In this document: positions 62,661 to 64,000 of the stretch, piece after piece
How positions within the stretch are numbered: position 1 is the stretch's first letter
Layout of the letters: each line of letters opens with the position of its first letter
Source of the DNA: Favolaschia claudopus
Taxonomy: Eukaryota > Basidiomycota > Agaricomycetes > Agaricales > Mycenaceae
Assembly: GCA_037176885.1 (NCBI GenBank)
Contig: JAWWNJ010000041.1
Location: 1,302,001 to 1,366,000 of the forward strand
Reading direction: 5' to 3'
Length of the DNA stretch: 64,000 nucleotides
Position numbers and translations under genes: made by a program
Notes under the pieces: model-generated
What the model saw: the letters and a program-made list of their open reading frames with translations, nothing else
Told to the model about the DNA's origin: nothing
The model's database searches: none

Positions 62661-64000
62661 TTATATTTCCGCAGCCCCATTATACCTATGAATAACTTGT
62701 ATCGCTGGATTTTGAGGAGGAGGAGAGTCAAACGATGTATTATATGCCGAAGCGACGAGCGATTCAGATCCCTGGTAAGTGTGTCCCGCATCCGACATAG
62801 AATTAAAGGGTTCCTATGTCGTTGAGTCATTGAAAAGAATAGACGCATGAGTTCGCTTACATGATGATATGGTGTTAACGACTGAGGACTCGCCATCGTG
62901 CGTCGACTGTCATACTCCTGCATGGAAGGGCGGGAAGTGGTGAAGCTGCTCTGAGGAATAATTCCAGAAGTGCCCTGTAGACGATTTCGGCGTCGCAAGA
63001 AAAACAATACGGCCAATCCCACAAGAACGAAAGCTGCGAGACCGCCTACTACACCGCCTGCTATAGCACCTGCATTCGATTTCGACCTTGAGGACGTAGT
63101 TGGGCTAGATGATGGTAGGTTGACACTAGTCGAGGGCGGCGAACTCGTGGAAAGTGCTGTAGAAGGCGGGCTCAATGTTGTCGATTCTGAATTGGCAAGG
63201 GAAAGATCTATCGAAAATGATCGGACATATGTAAGGCAAGTCAGATCGTCCTACTCACTGGCAATAATGGGATCGAAGGTATTATCGGTCTAAGTGACTT
63301 GTCCTTTCGTGCACATTGTATGCAGTTGAAGAGTACGCACCTTGGTGACGTCAAGATAAGCCCAAGAGGGAACTACAACTTCATCTGGGATGGCTTGCAG
63401 AAACCTCGAAAGCTTCAGGCTTCAATCCATACGTCGCAGGTGGAGCGAACTCACCTTCCAACCTGCACTAACGAACTGTCAGATCTGCAGGATTGATTTG
63501 AGCAGCCTTACCTTGAGGACAATTCGCAGCCCATTCGGTCCATGAAATGAAATTACGATCCTGGCAACCACCTGAAAGGTTTGAGACAGAAGTATTATGA
63601 TGTAAGCATGAAACTCGCCGCAAGCACTGATCAAGGAATAGACGGGCGTAGAACATAAGCATAACGTGGCATTGGTGGGCGCTGGACCTCTGTAGTGAGT
63701 TCCGACCGGGATCGAGTTGACCTGTACAGCTAGCACACAACATGAATGGATCTCACAACTCCGAAGTGAACTGGTCCATACCGCCTTGACAAACGCTTTC
63801 GAGAAACGCCGCAACCAGGCAGGGGGTTTGATTCTTAGAGTTTATGGACTAAAACTTGCCCGTTGAGTCAACGCCTGACTAGCGACGCACTTGCTCACCT
63901 AATGAAATGGAGGAATAGTCAGCCGGAGCGTCCGCTAAGCAGAAACAGTGCTCACCCATGAATATGCTGGCGTGCAAGTCGTGACGTTTGAAGTGGCTGC
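62661..64000 (-). CDS. Cys-rich ectodomain single-pass membrane protein (partial)
   Basis: 5' end lies beyond the window. Exons in order: ATSNVTTCTPAYSW, NSKNQTPCLVAAFLESVCQG, VNSIPVGTHYRGPAPTNATL with CLCSTPVYSLISACG, CQDRNFISWTEWAANCPQ, IPDEVVVPSWAYLDVTK and NTFDPIIAS. This Cys-rich ectodomain is a pattern I know from surface proteins of agaric fungi. A Ser/Thr-rich stalk (STALSTSSPPSTSVNLPSSS) follows, then the membrane span GAIAGGVVGGLAAFVLVGLA with VLFFLRRRNRLQ. The cytoplasmic tail ends DSPPPQNPAIQVIHRYNGAA and a stop at 62661. A signal peptide is expected in the missing exon. Function is unknown; a wall-sensor or adhesion-type role would fit the layout but is inference. Confidence 0.8.

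Noticed and set aside
1..64000. tRNA, rRNA, CRISPR or bacterial operon features
   Set aside because: No cloverleaf-like B-box sequence, rRNA core or regularly spaced repeats were found; all supported genes are intron-rich and eukaryotic.

Overview
The window is nuclear DNA of a filamentous basidiomycete, most likely an Agaricomycete. Genes are dense and split by many 38-60 nt GT-AG introns. The conserved proteins are fungal (Csm1/Pcs1 monopolin, Bcs1, Bud23, Sam37, Hsp9/12), and a DUF7918 protein and a mushroom-type transposase point to Agaricomycetes. No bacterial, organellar, rRNA, tRNA or CRISPR features were seen. Exon joins were read by eye, so coordinates are gene spans from start codon to stop codon and individual splice sites remain predictions.

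Layout. 0.2-11 kb (minus strand): a conserved fungal protein, the SUMO E2 Ubc9, a secreted 5'-nucleotidase-like phosphoesterase and two uncharacterised proteins. 11-22 kb: monopolin Csm1/Pcs1, an F-box-type protein, proteasome beta-5, a GH1 beta-glucosidase, a pyrimidine-rich repeat tract and an amino acid permease. 22-31 kb: a tight housekeeping block (mitochondrial uS13, XAP5, Bet3, Bud23, Bcs1, J-domain/ankyrin protein, Luc7), mostly in divergent or convergent pairs with tens of bases between them. 32-50 kb: an unknown regulator-like protein, TAF7, Gaa1, a USP48-type deubiquitinase, Sam37/metaxin, a DUF7918 protein, an AP endonuclease and Otu1.

50.4-57.8 kb is one DNA transposon of about 7.4 kb, bounded by a 9-bp direct repeat (GAGCGTGTT). 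It carries subterminal AAGTTAACTTG-type repeats and one long, apparently intact gene on the minus strand. The product combines a GCM/WRKY-like zinc domain, a DDE transposase core, a USP/Ulp-like cysteine peptidase, a PHD finger and a Tudor-like module. This is the most unusual system in the window: a transposase joined to a ubiquitin/SUMO-type peptidase and histone-reader modules.

57.9-60.5 kb is a 748-bp inverted repeat whose arms look identical, separated by about 1.1 kb. The right arm holds the last exons of two convergent genes, the stress protein HSP9/12 and the ESCRT-III protein CHMP7. The left arm is a second copy of just those last exons, with both breakpoints inside introns, and it begins 70 bp from the transposon's target-site repeat. 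The window ends with CHMP7 and two tandem single-pass membrane proteins, the last running off the edge.
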